Below are positions 24,101 to 34,800 of a stretch of DNA of 39,740 nt, piece by piece (position 1 is the first letter of the stretch; every line of letters begins with the position of its first letter). The DNA is taken from the IMG/VR virus record IMGVR_UViG_3300032241_001566, positions 1-39,740 of that record; one strand, written 5' to 3'. A program made the position numbers and the translations under genes. The notes below the pieces were generated by a model, which made no database searches, was not told the origin of the DNA, and saw only the letters and a program-made list of their open reading frames with translations. This DNA is from a virus.

Positions 24101-25740
24101 CAACATACGGTGATTTGGCTAACGACGGTGCAAACTTAGAATATATTGCAGGTACATTGACTGTATCATACGCTGGTGCAGGTACTGTTGTTGCAGATTT
24201 GTTAACAGGTACATTGACTACAACTGCACAACCTAACATTTTAAGTGTTGGTACATTAACAAGTCTATCTACTAGTGGTAATATATCAATCGGTAATGCT
24301 ACTCCAACAAATGGTTTGTTAACTGATAATCTATATTATTCAAACGGTACTCCATGGGACTTTATGACTGCTGCAGGTAGTACTGGTCAATTGCAATATC
24401 ATGGTTCTGGTACAGACTTAGATGCAAGTGCAAATTTGACATACAATGATGGTACACAAACTTTAACAGTTGTTGGTAATATTGTTACTGGTACTGGATC
24501 AGGTGGCAACATCACAGGTGCAAATGAAATTCATGCTAACTATTTCTATGGTGATGGTAGTAATTTAGCTAACGTAAGTGCTGAATTTGTAGCAGCTGCC
24601 AACTTAACAGGTAGTACATTATCAAGTAATGTTACTGCATCTACTTTAACGAGTGTAGGTGATTTAACTAATTTAACGGTTGGTGCATCTTCTTCAAATA
24701 CATATATCGATGGTTCAGGAAATATTACTACTTATGGTGATATTACAACAACAAATGGTAATATTGCTGTTACAATAGGTGATATAAATGTTACTACTGG
24801 AAATGTAAGTGCAAATAATATCACTTCAAATGCATTGACAAGTACAGGTATTGTTTATACTAATGTTTCTAACACATTAGTAACTGATGCAACTAACTTT
24901 AGTTATACTGCAGGTACAGGTACATTAAGTGTTGCAAATGCAAATGTGACAACTACGTTGACTGCAGGTAACATTGTTGATGCAGGACTAAACACTAATC
25001 AAATTGCATACACAACAGTAGGTAATGCAATTAGTGGTAGCGATTCATTTACGTATGATGGTACGTCATTAAACGTAGGTACAAATGTATCAGTAAATGG
25101 TACAACTGGTGCAATTGTTGCTGCAAATGTAACATCAAATAATTTAACAGCTACACAAGTAGTATATAGTGGTACTGGTGGTAAATTAACTAGCAATAGT
25201 GGATTTACATACGCAACAAACACTACAACTTTAACTGCTAACAACTTTGTTGCAACAAGTACTGCTAATTTAGGTGCAGTTGGTAATGTAACAATTACAG
25301 GTGGTAGTGATGGTCAATATTTGGTAGCTAATGGATTAAGCGGTGGTCTAAAGTGGGCAAGTGTTGATGCTGCAATGATCAGCAATGGTACAAGTAATGT
25401 AAATGTTACATCATTAAATGGCAACATTGATATGAATGTCAATGGTTCATTGATTGTAGAGGTATCAGGAACTGGTGCTAATGTAACAGGAGTTATTACT
25501 GCAACAGGTAATATTACTGGTGACAACATTATTTCTAATGGTGCAGTCATTGCTAATGGTACAGTAGATGCAACAGATGCGATTACTGGTACAATTAAAA
25601 CTGCTGGTGGTATTTCTGCTCAAGGTAACATTTATACAGGAGACGCGGTAGGATTTGCGCATGGTGGTGGTAACACTGATAGTGCTGCATATATTAAATT
25701 TAACGCAAGTGCAAATAGTATAGACTTTATCTTCAATTAA
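21118..25740 (+). CDS. Very long fibre protein (1540 residues)
   Basis: Built of Gly/Asn/Thr-rich beta repeats with almost no charged helices. Two copies of the EDPI-type domain are seen: residues about 40-110 (VTIEGPIVQQGAGANGA, DDGKDRGLDLSYY, FMGWNTANSEF) and about 795-860 (QLEDPLIDLGLGANGA, DDGKDRGAILHTY, FMGWKDSEGYF). Residues about 941-1000 (GTSYTIVSHGTTDFTLIGS to GTGTGTASY) are a small domain seen in many phage fibres. NVLTDNLL/LYANGNPWDFAKA-type segments also occur in the 778-residue protein. It ends SANSIDFIFN. A strong AAAGGAA precedes the start. It probably forms a long rod-like appendage. Confidence 0.77.
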   Translation: MAKLKSSRVYGNLTVDDILLVSTDATVTGNLTVLGTTTTVNSTTVTIEGPIVQQGAGANGATLTSDDGKDRGLDLSYYAGGAQLEAFMGWNTANSEFAFGDNVTISGDKVTFTTYGNVRALHYIGEGDKLGNVTGANVTGWVAQANYANYAGTVVNASQGNITSLGNLTNLQIGNATTTGNVVIDTNGNITATGSIIANGAQSNLIIGTSVANNSQANIYGNLYVSGTISGSINATISAKGNDKDIQFNDGGDISATDGFTFDKTTNTVTIGANITLKGDTGIANIKGNINLTGTNQTISGANVTLQGTNELDLLGDTSNIKLSTTGINLATSGGTASLDDNGNLTVSGTANFAGGNLVADKNGNVNAAGYGSFAQLYDTGLTANYIVFPDSTGKLKGTAGFTIASNVLSANNFATTDANITGNVTLTGHTAGNLLTTNNNGNIIDSNVSFSTNTLTVTNANVTANLKTSNLQITNLNSGSPVSGGILTTDNTGNVTESTDFTYTASTFFTPNANVSGQVTASNVAVNTISQTQVVFAGSGGLLEGDANITYTVGNSTLKVNNINSTGIVYGNVLQTNLSANVVPVLDNNGNLTSDAGLAYYVGNTTLVANNIVGTTTIKSANIFDTDLALHSVVIAGTNGQLLDDTAGGFAYYTGNATLTSNNVIVSANLTSGNVYANTGNISAGNIISDNLLYANGNPWDFAKANGSATDIQFKSSTGDLQGSSNFTFDPATSLLTVTGNANVTGNLSANNANLTTDLHVGGNANIIGYMKAGDTTITGNLVVTGTTTSVNTTTTQLEDPLIDLGLGANGAALTNDDGKDRGAILHTYNGATSTKNDIFMGWKDSEGYFVLAQNVTVTNSVVDYGSTDADKQANLADLHLGNIYAYNANFGGVVFSEGNINLGLGSYLNGDVHGNISGNIKVAGANGSIQFANNVTAHTVTVGASAIVSGTSYTIVSHGTTDFTLIGSANNNVGTTFTATGPGTGTGTASYVSTYGDLANDGANLEYIAGTLTVSYAGAGTVVADLLTGTLTTTAQPNILSVGTLTSLSTSGNISIGNATPTNGLLTDNLYYSNGTPWDFMTAAGSTGQLQYHGSGTDLDASANLTYNDGTQTLTVVGNIVTGTGSGGNITGANEIHANYFYGDGSNLANVSAEFVAAANLTGSTLSSNVTASTLTSVGDLTNLTVGASSSNTYIDGSGNITTYGDITTTNGNIAVTIGDINVTTGNVSANNITSNALTSTGIVYTNVSNTLVTDATNFSYTAGTGTLSVANANVTTTLTAGNIVDAGLNTNQIAYTTVGNAISGSDSFTYDGTSLNVGTNVSVNGTTGAIVAANVTSNNLTATQVVYSGTGGKLTSNSGFTYATNTTTLTANNFVATSTANLGAVGNVTITGGSDGQYLVANGLSGGLKWASVDAAMISNGTSNVNVTSLNGNIDMNVNGSLIVEVSGTGANVTGVITATGNITGDNIISNGAVIANGTVDATDAITGTIKTAGGISAQGNIYTGDAVGFAHGGGNTDSAAYIKFNASANSIDFIFN

Positions 25741-25751
25741 GGAGATAGTCT

Positions 25752-25985
25752 GTGACTAAGATTGCGGCTAGATTAAGCAAGTCCGGCACATTCTACACTA
25801 GTGGAGACACTAGTGTAGTGTTTGACGAAATAACACAAACTAAACTGAGTGTTACACATACAGGTGTTTACTCAGGTGAACTTGATGAAGTTTCTGGAAC
25901 AAATAACGGGCAAGCTATGCAACAACTAAAGACAGGTAGACTTATTATTTCAGGAGTTTTTGATGAGGTATCTGGAATATCATAA
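25752..25985 (+). CDS. Small fibre protein (77 residues), LamG-less paralogue of the 302-residue protein
   Basis: GTG start at 25752 with AAGGAGA upstream (12 bases after the preceding stop). KIAARLSKSGTFYTS, FDEITQTKLSVTH and the ending QQLKTGRLIISGVFDEVSG mirror the two ends of the 302-residue LamG protein. It is either the ancestral core or a version that lost the insert. Like its paralogue, it follows a gene ending in FxFN. Its role is unknown, probably structural. Confidence 0.72.
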   Translation: MTKIAARLSKSGTFYTSGDTSVVFDEITQTKLSVTHTGVYSGELDEVSGTNNGQAMQQLKTGRLIISGVFDEVSGIS

Positions 25986-26017
25986 GTATATAATAAAAGA
26001 AAGTTACACCAGAAACC

Positions 26018-28807
26018 ATGGCACGTTTACAATCAGGGACTAGAATATACGGTAATGCTATAATAGACACCAATGTGTCTATTAATGGCACTACTGTTGC
26101 CACTAGTAATACCACTGGTGCATTGGTCGTTGCGGGTGGTATAGGTGTTGCTGGAAATATATTTAGTACAGGTAACATCACTGGTTTAAATGCCAATTTG
26201 GGTAACTTAGTTATCGCAAATTATTTTACTGGTACTCTTACTACAGCTAGTCAACCCAATATTACCTCAATAGGTACACTAATTGGGTTAAATGTAAACG
26301 GAAATACAGTAATTACTGGTAACTTAACTGTTACTGGTAATACCACGTATGTTAATAGCAACATTACTCAAATCGAAGATAGGATTATCGAACTAGGTGG
26401 CGGAGCAAATGGTGCTACTCTTTTAGTAGATGATAATCTAGATAGAGGTATAAGTGTTCATTACTTCAAGTCTACAGCAAAAACTGCATTCTTTGGTTTA
26501 GCCAATGATACATTAGATTTTGAATATTATGTAGACGGGACTGAAACAAATGGAGTTTTTAGTGGTACTTATGGTAACATTAAGGGCTTAGTATTCATAT
26601 CAACTGCAACAACTGGAACTGCACCTTTTGTAATTAATTCAACTACAGAAGTTCCAAATTTAACATCTCAGTTTGCAAATATTGCAAATTCTTCCAATAC
26701 TGCTAATACAGTAATTGCAAGTTCACAGCCTAATATAAAAAGTGTTGGTACATTAACTTCACTGACTGTAAGTGGCATTACAACTTTAGGTCCAATTGGT
26801 AATGTTAAAATATATGGTGGTGCAGCTGATTATATATTAAAGACAGATGGTACTGGTAATTTATCTTGGGTAATGCCTTCATCTGGTGCAGGTACAGGAA
26901 ATGCAAATGTAGGCGGTAGTGCTTCAGAAATTCAATATAATGATGGCACTAACTTAGCAGGTAGCGCAAACTTAACATTCAATGCAACTACAAAAACACT
27001 AACAGTAGATAATATTGTTTCTAATGGTGTTGGGTTAACAAATTTAACAGGTGCAAATGTTACAGGTTATGTGCCAAATGCTAATGTGGCAAACACAGCG
27101 TATAGTGTTTCAGGTGGTAATGTCAGTGGGCAAGTTGCTAACGCATTAGTAGCAGGAACAGTATACTCGTCTAGTCAACCAAACATAACAAGCGTAGGTA
27201 CATTAACTAGTTTAGATGTTACTGCAAATATTACATCAGGTAATGCAAACTTAGGTAATATAGCAACTGCAAACTTTTTTACAGGTAATGCATATTTATT
27301 AACATCAATTACCGGTGCAAATGTTACAGGATTTGTACCAAACGCTAATGTAGCAAATACTGCTTATAGTGTTTCAGGTAGCAATGTTTCAGGACAAGTG
27401 GCCAATGCATTAGTAGCAGGTACTGTTTATGCAAGTGCACAATCAAATATTACAAGTGTTGGTACATTAAGTTCATTAACAGTAAGTGGTTTATTAACTG
27501 CAACTGGTACAGGCATCAAAGTTGCAAATATAGAAGACAGTACAGGCACTATTGCAATTACTACCAAATATAATGGTGTTGCTGGTGATGTAGGTATTAC
27601 TGGTAACTTAACTGTAGGTACCAGTGGCACAGGAAATGTAACTGCTAATTATTTCATTGGTGATGGTAGTAAATTAGCAAACATTAATACTTCTAGTATA
27701 TTGTCAGGTGTAGCTACATTTGTCACAAGTAATATTACTAATGTAGTAGCAGGATCAACAGTTGCGGTAGTTGCTGATTATAGCAATACAACTTATCCCG
27801 GCGGTGTATTTACAATCACTCAATTGGGTCCTGTTAGTGTAACTATGACTGATGTTTGGAAAGAAGCTGATAGTGCAACTAAAAATGCGTATGCTAATTA
27901 CTTAGCCTCAACAATAAACACTCAAAATGTTAATGTAACATTTAGTTTGGCAAATGCTACCTTTAGTGTGCAGAGTAGTGATTATATTCTTATTGGATCT
28001 GCTAATATCACTGGTACAAACTTAACTGGTTTAGGTATTACTGGTACAGGTGGAACATATACTATACCTAGTAGTTATATTGGAAGCGTAGTAGAAACTG
28101 CAACAACTAGTACAGTAAGTGCACACTTAACTACAAATAGAGGAACATATAACGCTACTGGTACAACATTGACTGCAACACAACCAGTAGCATTTACAGT
28201 TAATTCAATTACAGGTAGCTTCCCAAGTAGTACTGTTCCATATTTTAGTTTAAATCAAAGCTTTAACTGGAGCGTCAATGTAACTGGTACAGTAGCTAGC
28301 GGTAACTTAACATATAGTGGTGGAAGTATAAGCACTACTAGTTTATCTAGTTCAGGTGCTACTAGTGGAACAAGTACTAGTATTGATAGTACAAGTAGTT
28401 ATACATTAACTACAAGTGATTATTTTGGTGCAGGATTGTATGGTTATGGTAGTAGAACTATTCCTGCTACTGTAACAGGAACTGTTAGCGCTGCCACTAA
28501 ATACTATCCACTTTTTTATAAAATAAATACTAGTAGTAGTAACCCAAATTTTACAACAAGTGATACATATTTGACACATAATTACGTAACCGGTGATGCA
28601 GCAACAACAGGATCAAGTACAAATCAGTATTTGTGGATTGCTATTCCTGGCTCAAGTAGCCATACATTCGCTTATACATTTTTAGGTAGTCAAGTTGGAC
28701 AACTTCCAGCTCAAACTTACACAGGACAAACAATTTCTGGATATACCTATAATGTATACGGATTTACAAATTTTTCAGTCGCAACTGCGATTTATACGGT
28801 AACATAA
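26018..28807 (+). CDS. Fibre protein (929 residues) with C-terminal domain A
   Basis: The N-terminus RLQSGTRIYGNAIID resembles the start of the 1540-residue protein (KLKSSRVYGNLTVD). TGALVVAGGIGVAGN (about 33-47) is a common fibre segment. The EDPI-type domain lies at about 105-190 (QIEDRIIELGGGANGA, NLDRGISVHYF). An 88-residue repeat (264 bp) occurs twice at about 345-490. SGLLTATGTGIKVANIEDSTG (about 490-550) is almost identical to a stretch in the 2148-residue protein. From about 568 to the end it carries the same large domain as the 585-residue protein. The next gene starts one base after the stop, as in the paralogous pair. I see no catalytic motif. Confidence 0.77.
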   Translation: MARLQSGTRIYGNAIIDTNVSINGTTVATSNTTGALVVAGGIGVAGNIFSTGNITGLNANLGNLVIANYFTGTLTTASQPNITSIGTLIGLNVNGNTVITGNLTVTGNTTYVNSNITQIEDRIIELGGGANGATLLVDDNLDRGISVHYFKSTAKTAFFGLANDTLDFEYYVDGTETNGVFSGTYGNIKGLVFISTATTGTAPFVINSTTEVPNLTSQFANIANSSNTANTVIASSQPNIKSVGTLTSLTVSGITTLGPIGNVKIYGGAADYILKTDGTGNLSWVMPSSGAGTGNANVGGSASEIQYNDGTNLAGSANLTFNATTKTLTVDNIVSNGVGLTNLTGANVTGYVPNANVANTAYSVSGGNVSGQVANALVAGTVYSSSQPNITSVGTLTSLDVTANITSGNANLGNIATANFFTGNAYLLTSITGANVTGFVPNANVANTAYSVSGSNVSGQVANALVAGTVYASAQSNITSVGTLSSLTVSGLLTATGTGIKVANIEDSTGTIAITTKYNGVAGDVGITGNLTVGTSGTGNVTANYFIGDGSKLANINTSSILSGVATFVTSNITNVVAGSTVAVVADYSNTTYPGGVFTITQLGPVSVTMTDVWKEADSATKNAYANYLASTINTQNVNVTFSLANATFSVQSSDYILIGSANITGTNLTGLGITGTGGTYTIPSSYIGSVVETATTSTVSAHLTTNRGTYNATGTTLTATQPVAFTVNSITGSFPSSTVPYFSLNQSFNWSVNVTGTVASGNLTYSGGSISTTSLSSSGATSGTSTSIDSTSSYTLTTSDYFGAGLYGYGSRTIPATVTGTVSAATKYYPLFYKINTSSSNPNFTTSDTYLTHNYVTGDAATTGSSTNQYLWIAIPGSSSHTFAYTFLGSQVGQLPAQTYTGQTISGYTYNVYGFTNFSVATAIYTVT
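27049..27490 (+). repeat. 264-bp imperfect direct repeat (88 residues, two copies)
   Basis: GTGCAAATGT begins at both 27051 and 27315. Each copy encodes TGANVTG(Y/F)VPNANVANTAYSVSG and continues to SVGTL(T/S)SL. Synonymous differences show some age. Confidence 0.7.
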
Positions 28808-28808
28808 A

Positions 28809-31800
28809 ATGGCTTTAGTATTCCCCGCACCAGCCCAGATTAAGAACTTATTAGACCCTACGGCTAGTACGGATGCGGCTACCAAAAGCTATGTTGATAA
28901 TGTAACTTCTGGAAGTGCAAGTGCAAACTTTACTGCTAACAATGTAACTGCAAACTCAATCACAATTAACTCAAATATCATAGCTAATACTGCTACTATT
29001 TCTAATTTGGGTAATGTTGTTGTTGCAAATTATTTTACTGGTAGTGGTAATAATTTAAGTAATATTCAGGCTTCAAATATTACAGGTACAGTAGCAAATG
29101 CAAATTACGCTGCATATGCAGGTAATATAACAATTTCAAGTCAGCCAAACATTACAAGTGTTGGTACATTGATTACTTTGGGTGTAAGTGGTGACACAAC
29201 ATTAAATGGTAATTTAACTGTAGCCGGTACTACGACTTATGTTAACACAACCGTAACTTCTATAGAAGATCCTGTCATTGAATTAGGCGGAGGTCCTAGT
29301 AGCGCACCTCTAACAACAAATGATGGTATGGATCGTGGTACATTATTACATTACTACACAACTACCCCTGTTAGTGCATTCATGGGTTGGCAAAATTCAA
29401 ATAGTGAATTTGTATTTTCTAGCAATGCAACAATATTAAACAATGTCATTAGTGTTAATGATTTGGGTAATATCAGATCAGGTAATGCTAATTTAGGTAA
29501 TGCAGTTGTTGCTAATTATTTTGTAGGTGATGGAAGCTTATTAACAAACATATATGCAATCAATGCTAACTTTGCTAACTATGCAGGTAATGTAACTGTA
29601 GCAAGTCAACCAAACATCACATCAGTTGGTACATTAACAAAATTAGATGTAACAGGTAACATTACATCAGGTAATGCTAACTTAGGCAATGCAGTTAAGG
29701 CAAACTATTTTGTAGGAAATGCATATTATTTAACAGGTGTCATTGGTAATGCTGCAAATGCTAACTTTGCTAATTACGCAGGTAACGTAACACTAGCAAG
29801 TCAACCAAACATCACATCAGTTGGAACACTATCAGGTTTAACTGCAACTAGTGTTGTGGATTTTACTAGTGCAAGTAATGTAAGTTTAGGTAGTAATGCA
29901 AATGTTCATCTAACCGGTGGATCAAGCGGTCAGTATTTGCAAACTGATGGTACAGGAAATTTGTCATGGTCTAGTGTAGTAGTAACTACATCTAAAATAT
30001 CCAATGTAAATAGCAATGTAAGTATTCCAATTGCCAACGGTAACGTAACAATCAGTTCAAATGGTAATGCAAATATTGTAGTAGTAACTGATACAGGTGT
30101 CAATGTTGCAGGTTATTTAACTGCAACAGCTAATGTAACTGCAAATTACTTCATAGGTAATGGTAGTCAGTTAACAGGTATAATTGCAGATAGTGCTAAT
30201 TTTGCTAATTACGCAGGTAACGTTACTGTAGCAAGTCAGCCCAATATTACAAGTGTTGGTACATTAACTAGTTTGAAAGTAGGAAATGCTACAGCCAATA
30301 CAACTTTTGGTAACGGTACAGTAACTGCAATCACAGTAACTGGTAACTTTATAGGTGATGGTAGTAATCTAAGTGCATTGAATGGTGCTAATGTAACTGG
30401 ATTTGTTCCCAATGCAAACGTTGCAAATACTGCATTATCTGTATCAGGGTCAGACGTTGTAGGACAAGTACAAAATGCGATTGTAGCAGGCACGGTCTAT
30501 ACTGCAAGTCAACCAAATATTAAGAGTGTTGGTACATTAACTAGTTTTTCTAGTAACGGGACAATTAACTTCACAAATGCAACCAATGTAAGTTTGGGTC
30601 CAGTCGGTAACTTACATGTAACAGGTGGATCAAGTGGTCAGTATCTACAAACTGATGGTACGGGAAATTTAACTTGGGCATCATTTGTAGTAACTACTAC
30701 TTCTATTATATCTAATGTAAACAGTAATGTAAGTATTCCAGTTGCTAATGGTAATGTTACTATCAGTTCAAATGGCAATGCAAATATATTTACAGTAACA
30801 GGTACTGGTGCAAATGTTGCTGGATACTTAGATGTATCTGGAAATATTACTGCAAGCTCTGTTATTAATGTTTCTAATTCTACACAAGCAACTGGTACTG
30901 GTACTGGAGCATTGATTGTTCAAGGTGGTGCAAGTATCACTAAAGATTTGTATGTAGGTGGAAACTTATATGTACCTAATCTAATATCAACAAGTAGCAC
31001 TACATTAACTGTAGAAGATCCTTTGTTGTATTTGTCTGCTAGTACACCGTATCCTTATAGTTATGATATTGGATTTTACAGTCACTTTGCTACATCAACT
31101 GGGGCTAGCGGTAGTAATGGATACCAACACACTGGTTTTATTAGAAATCATTCAGACAATTCATGGTATTTGTTCAGTAACTGTGCAGTAGAACCAACAG
31201 GCGGAACAGTTTATTTAGCAGATCCAAATTTAAAACTTGATGATGTTAATGTTGGTAATATATCAGCGGCTAACATAACTGCTGGTAATGCGAATTTAGG
31301 TAATGCAGTAACTGCAAACTACTTTATCGGTAGTGGTAATAATTTAAGTAACATCAGAGGTGGCAATGTAAATGGACAAGTAAGTAATGCACTAGTAGCA
31401 GGTACTGTCTATACAGCAAGTCAACCCAACATTACATCAGTCGGTACACTTACGAGTTTAGTAGTAACAGGTAACATTACATCAGGTAATGCAAATCTAG
31501 GTAACGCTGTAAATGCGAATTACTTCATTGGTAGTGGCAATAACTTAAGTAATATTCAAGGTGGTAATGTAAGTGGACAAGTGGGTAATGCATTAGTAGC
31601 AGGTACTGTCTATACAGCAAGTCAACCAAATATCACATCAGTAGGTACATTAAGTTCATTGACTGTAAGTGGATTACTAACTGCTACTAGTACAGGGATT
31701 AAAGTTGCCAACATTGAAGATAGTACTGGTACTATTGCTATTACTACAAAATACAGTGGAGTTGCAGGTGATGTAGGTATTACTGGTAACTTGTCAGTAG

Positions 31801-34800
31801 GTACAAGTGGAACTGGAAATGTAACTGCAAATTATTTCTTTGGTAATGGTTATTATTTAACAGGCATTACAACAACAGGATTTGCTAATTTTGCTAACTA
31901 TGCAGGAAATGTAACAGTAGCAAGTCAACCAAACATAACAAGTCTAGGTACACTAACTAGCTTAGTGGTATCAGGTAATATCACATCAGGTAATGCTAAT
32001 TTAGGTAATGCAGTAAATGCAAATTATATATCTATAGCAAACAATGCAAATATAAGTGGTATTGCTAATATAACAGGAAATGTTATTGCTGGTAATGCTA
32101 ATTTGGGTAACGCGGCAACTGCAAACTACTTCATTGGTAGCGGTAACAATTTAAGCAATATTCAAGGTGCAAATGTATCGGGTGTTGTAGCTAATGCTAC
32201 ATATGCAGTTAGTGCATCAAGTGCAGTTACTGCTAGTACAGTAACGGCTTCGGCACAAGGTAATATCACAAGTGTTGGTACATTAACTAGTTTAGCGGTA
32301 ACAGGTAACATTACTTCAGGTAATGCTAACTTAGGTAACGCAGTAAATGCTAATTACTTTATTGGTAACGGTAGTCAATTAACAAGTGTAATTGCAACCA
32401 GTGCTAATTATGCAAATTATGCAGGTAACGTAACAGTAGCAAGTCAACCAAACATTACATCAGTTGGTACATTAACTAGTTTAGCAGTAACAGGTAACAT
32501 TACTTCGGGTAATGCTAACTTAGGTAACGCAGTAAATGCTAATTACTTTATTGGTAATGGTGCATTATTAACAGGTATAACAACATCAACTTCTATTACA
32601 AATGGTACTAGTAACGTAGTTGTTTCTGCTAGTAGCAACATATCAATGTCTGTTAGTGGTACATCTAATGTAGTTGTGGTTACATCTACAGGTGCAAATA
32701 TAACAGGCTATGCAAACGTATCTGGCAATGTAACTGCCGGTAACGCTAATCTGGGTAATGCAGTATCTGCAAACTATTTTGTAGGTAACGGTAGTTTGTT
32801 AACTGGAATGGCTGCGCCCAATGCAATATATAATGGTACAAGTAATGTATATGTAGTTAATAACGGGAACGCAGTTGCAAATATAGCCGGCAATAACACA
32901 CTCATAATAACAAGCACAGGTGTTAATGTAGCTGGTTATGCAAATATAACTGGAAATGTTATTGCTGGTAACGCTAATTTAGGTAACGCAGTAAATGCAA
33001 ATTACTTTATTGGTAATGGTAGCTTATTGACTGGTGTAGGTTCTCCAAATGCAATCTATAATGGTACAAGCAATGTATATGTAGTTAATAACGGGAACGC
33101 AGTTGCAAATATAGGTGGTAATAATACATTAGTCATAACAAGTACAGGTGCAAATGTAACAGGTTATGCAACGGTGTCAGGTAATATTACTGCTGGCAAC
33201 GCTAATTTAGGTAACGCAGTAACCGCAAACTACTTTGTTGGTAATGGAGCTTTTATAACTGGAATTGGTGCTCCTAATGCAATCTATTATGGTACTAGCA
33301 ATATCTACGTTATTAATAATGGTAATGCAGTTGCGAACATAGCCGGTAACAATACATTAGTGATAACAAGCACAGGTGTCAATGTAGCTGGTTACGCAAA
33401 TGTATCTGGTAACATAACTGCAGGTAATGCTAATTTAGGTAACGCAGTAACAGCTAACTACTTTGTTGGTAACGGTGCATTCATCACGGGTATAGGTGCA
33501 CCAAATGCAATTTATAACGGCACTAGTAACATCTATGTCATCAATAATGGCAATGCAGTTGCTAATATTGGTGGCAATAATACAATGGTTCTTACTACGC
33601 TTGGTGCTAATATATCAGGTTATGCTAATGTTACTGGCAACGTAAGTGCTAATTTCTTTATTGGTAATGGTAGTTTACTATCTGGTATTAGTACATCTAC
33701 ATCATTGGTTAATGGTAATAGTAATATTGTAGTAGATTCAAACTCGTTTATTCAGTTTAGTGCAAATGGTGTATCAAATGTACTGACACTAAGTGGTACA
33801 TTTGCAAATGTATTAACTAATTTGAATGTCGGTGGTGTAAGTAATTTAGGAAACATTGGTAACGTAAAGATTACAGGCGGTAGTGCAAATTATGTAATGA
33901 TTACAAATGGTGCAGGTGGTTTAACATGGGGTCCTGCATCAGCTATCTATTCAGATACATTTACTGGTACAGGTGCTCAAACAACATTTGGTCCATTAAG
34001 TGTGACACCAACTGCACTTAATCAAACTATTGTTAACTATAATGGTGTAATACAGTTACGTAGTGCATATTCACTAAGTGGTGCTAATATTGTATTCACT
34101 TCTCCTCCTGCATATGGTGCATTAATTGAAGTTACAACAGTTGGTGTAACTGCGGTTGTAGGTACTACTGGTGGTTCAGGTCCAACAAGTTATGTGCAAA
34201 ATGGTAATAGTAATGTAGTTGTTAACACAAATTCTTCTGTTGTAATTTCTACGAACGGTGTGTATGATATTGTAAGTTTCTTAGATACTGGTTCATATTT
34301 TAACACCGCAGTTACATTCAATAGTACTACAAATCTTGGTCCACCTAGTAATATTACTATCAGTGGTGGTTCTGCAGGATACGTATTAAGCACAGATGGT
34401 ACTGGTAATTTAAGTTGGGTAGCACAAAGTGGGGGTTCAGGTGGAGGCGGTGGTAGTGGAACTGGCTACAGTTTAGCCAATGGTACAAGTAATTTGTTCA
34501 TAACAAATAATTCTACTATTAATATGTCTGCAAATGGAGTTGCAAACATAGTAAGTTTCTTGGACACTGGTTCATTCATTAATTCTTCAATAACATTGAC
34601 AAGTGTTACTAATTTGGGACAAGTTGGTAATGTTAAAATTCAAGGTGGTACTAGTGGGTACTACTTGCAGACTGATGGAGCAGGTAATTTAAGTTGGAGT
34701 GCAGTTACTGCTACAGGTTACAATATAAGCAATGGAAATAGTAATGTTACAGTAACTGGTAATTCTGCGGTCAACATATCTGCAAATGGTGTAGCTAATG

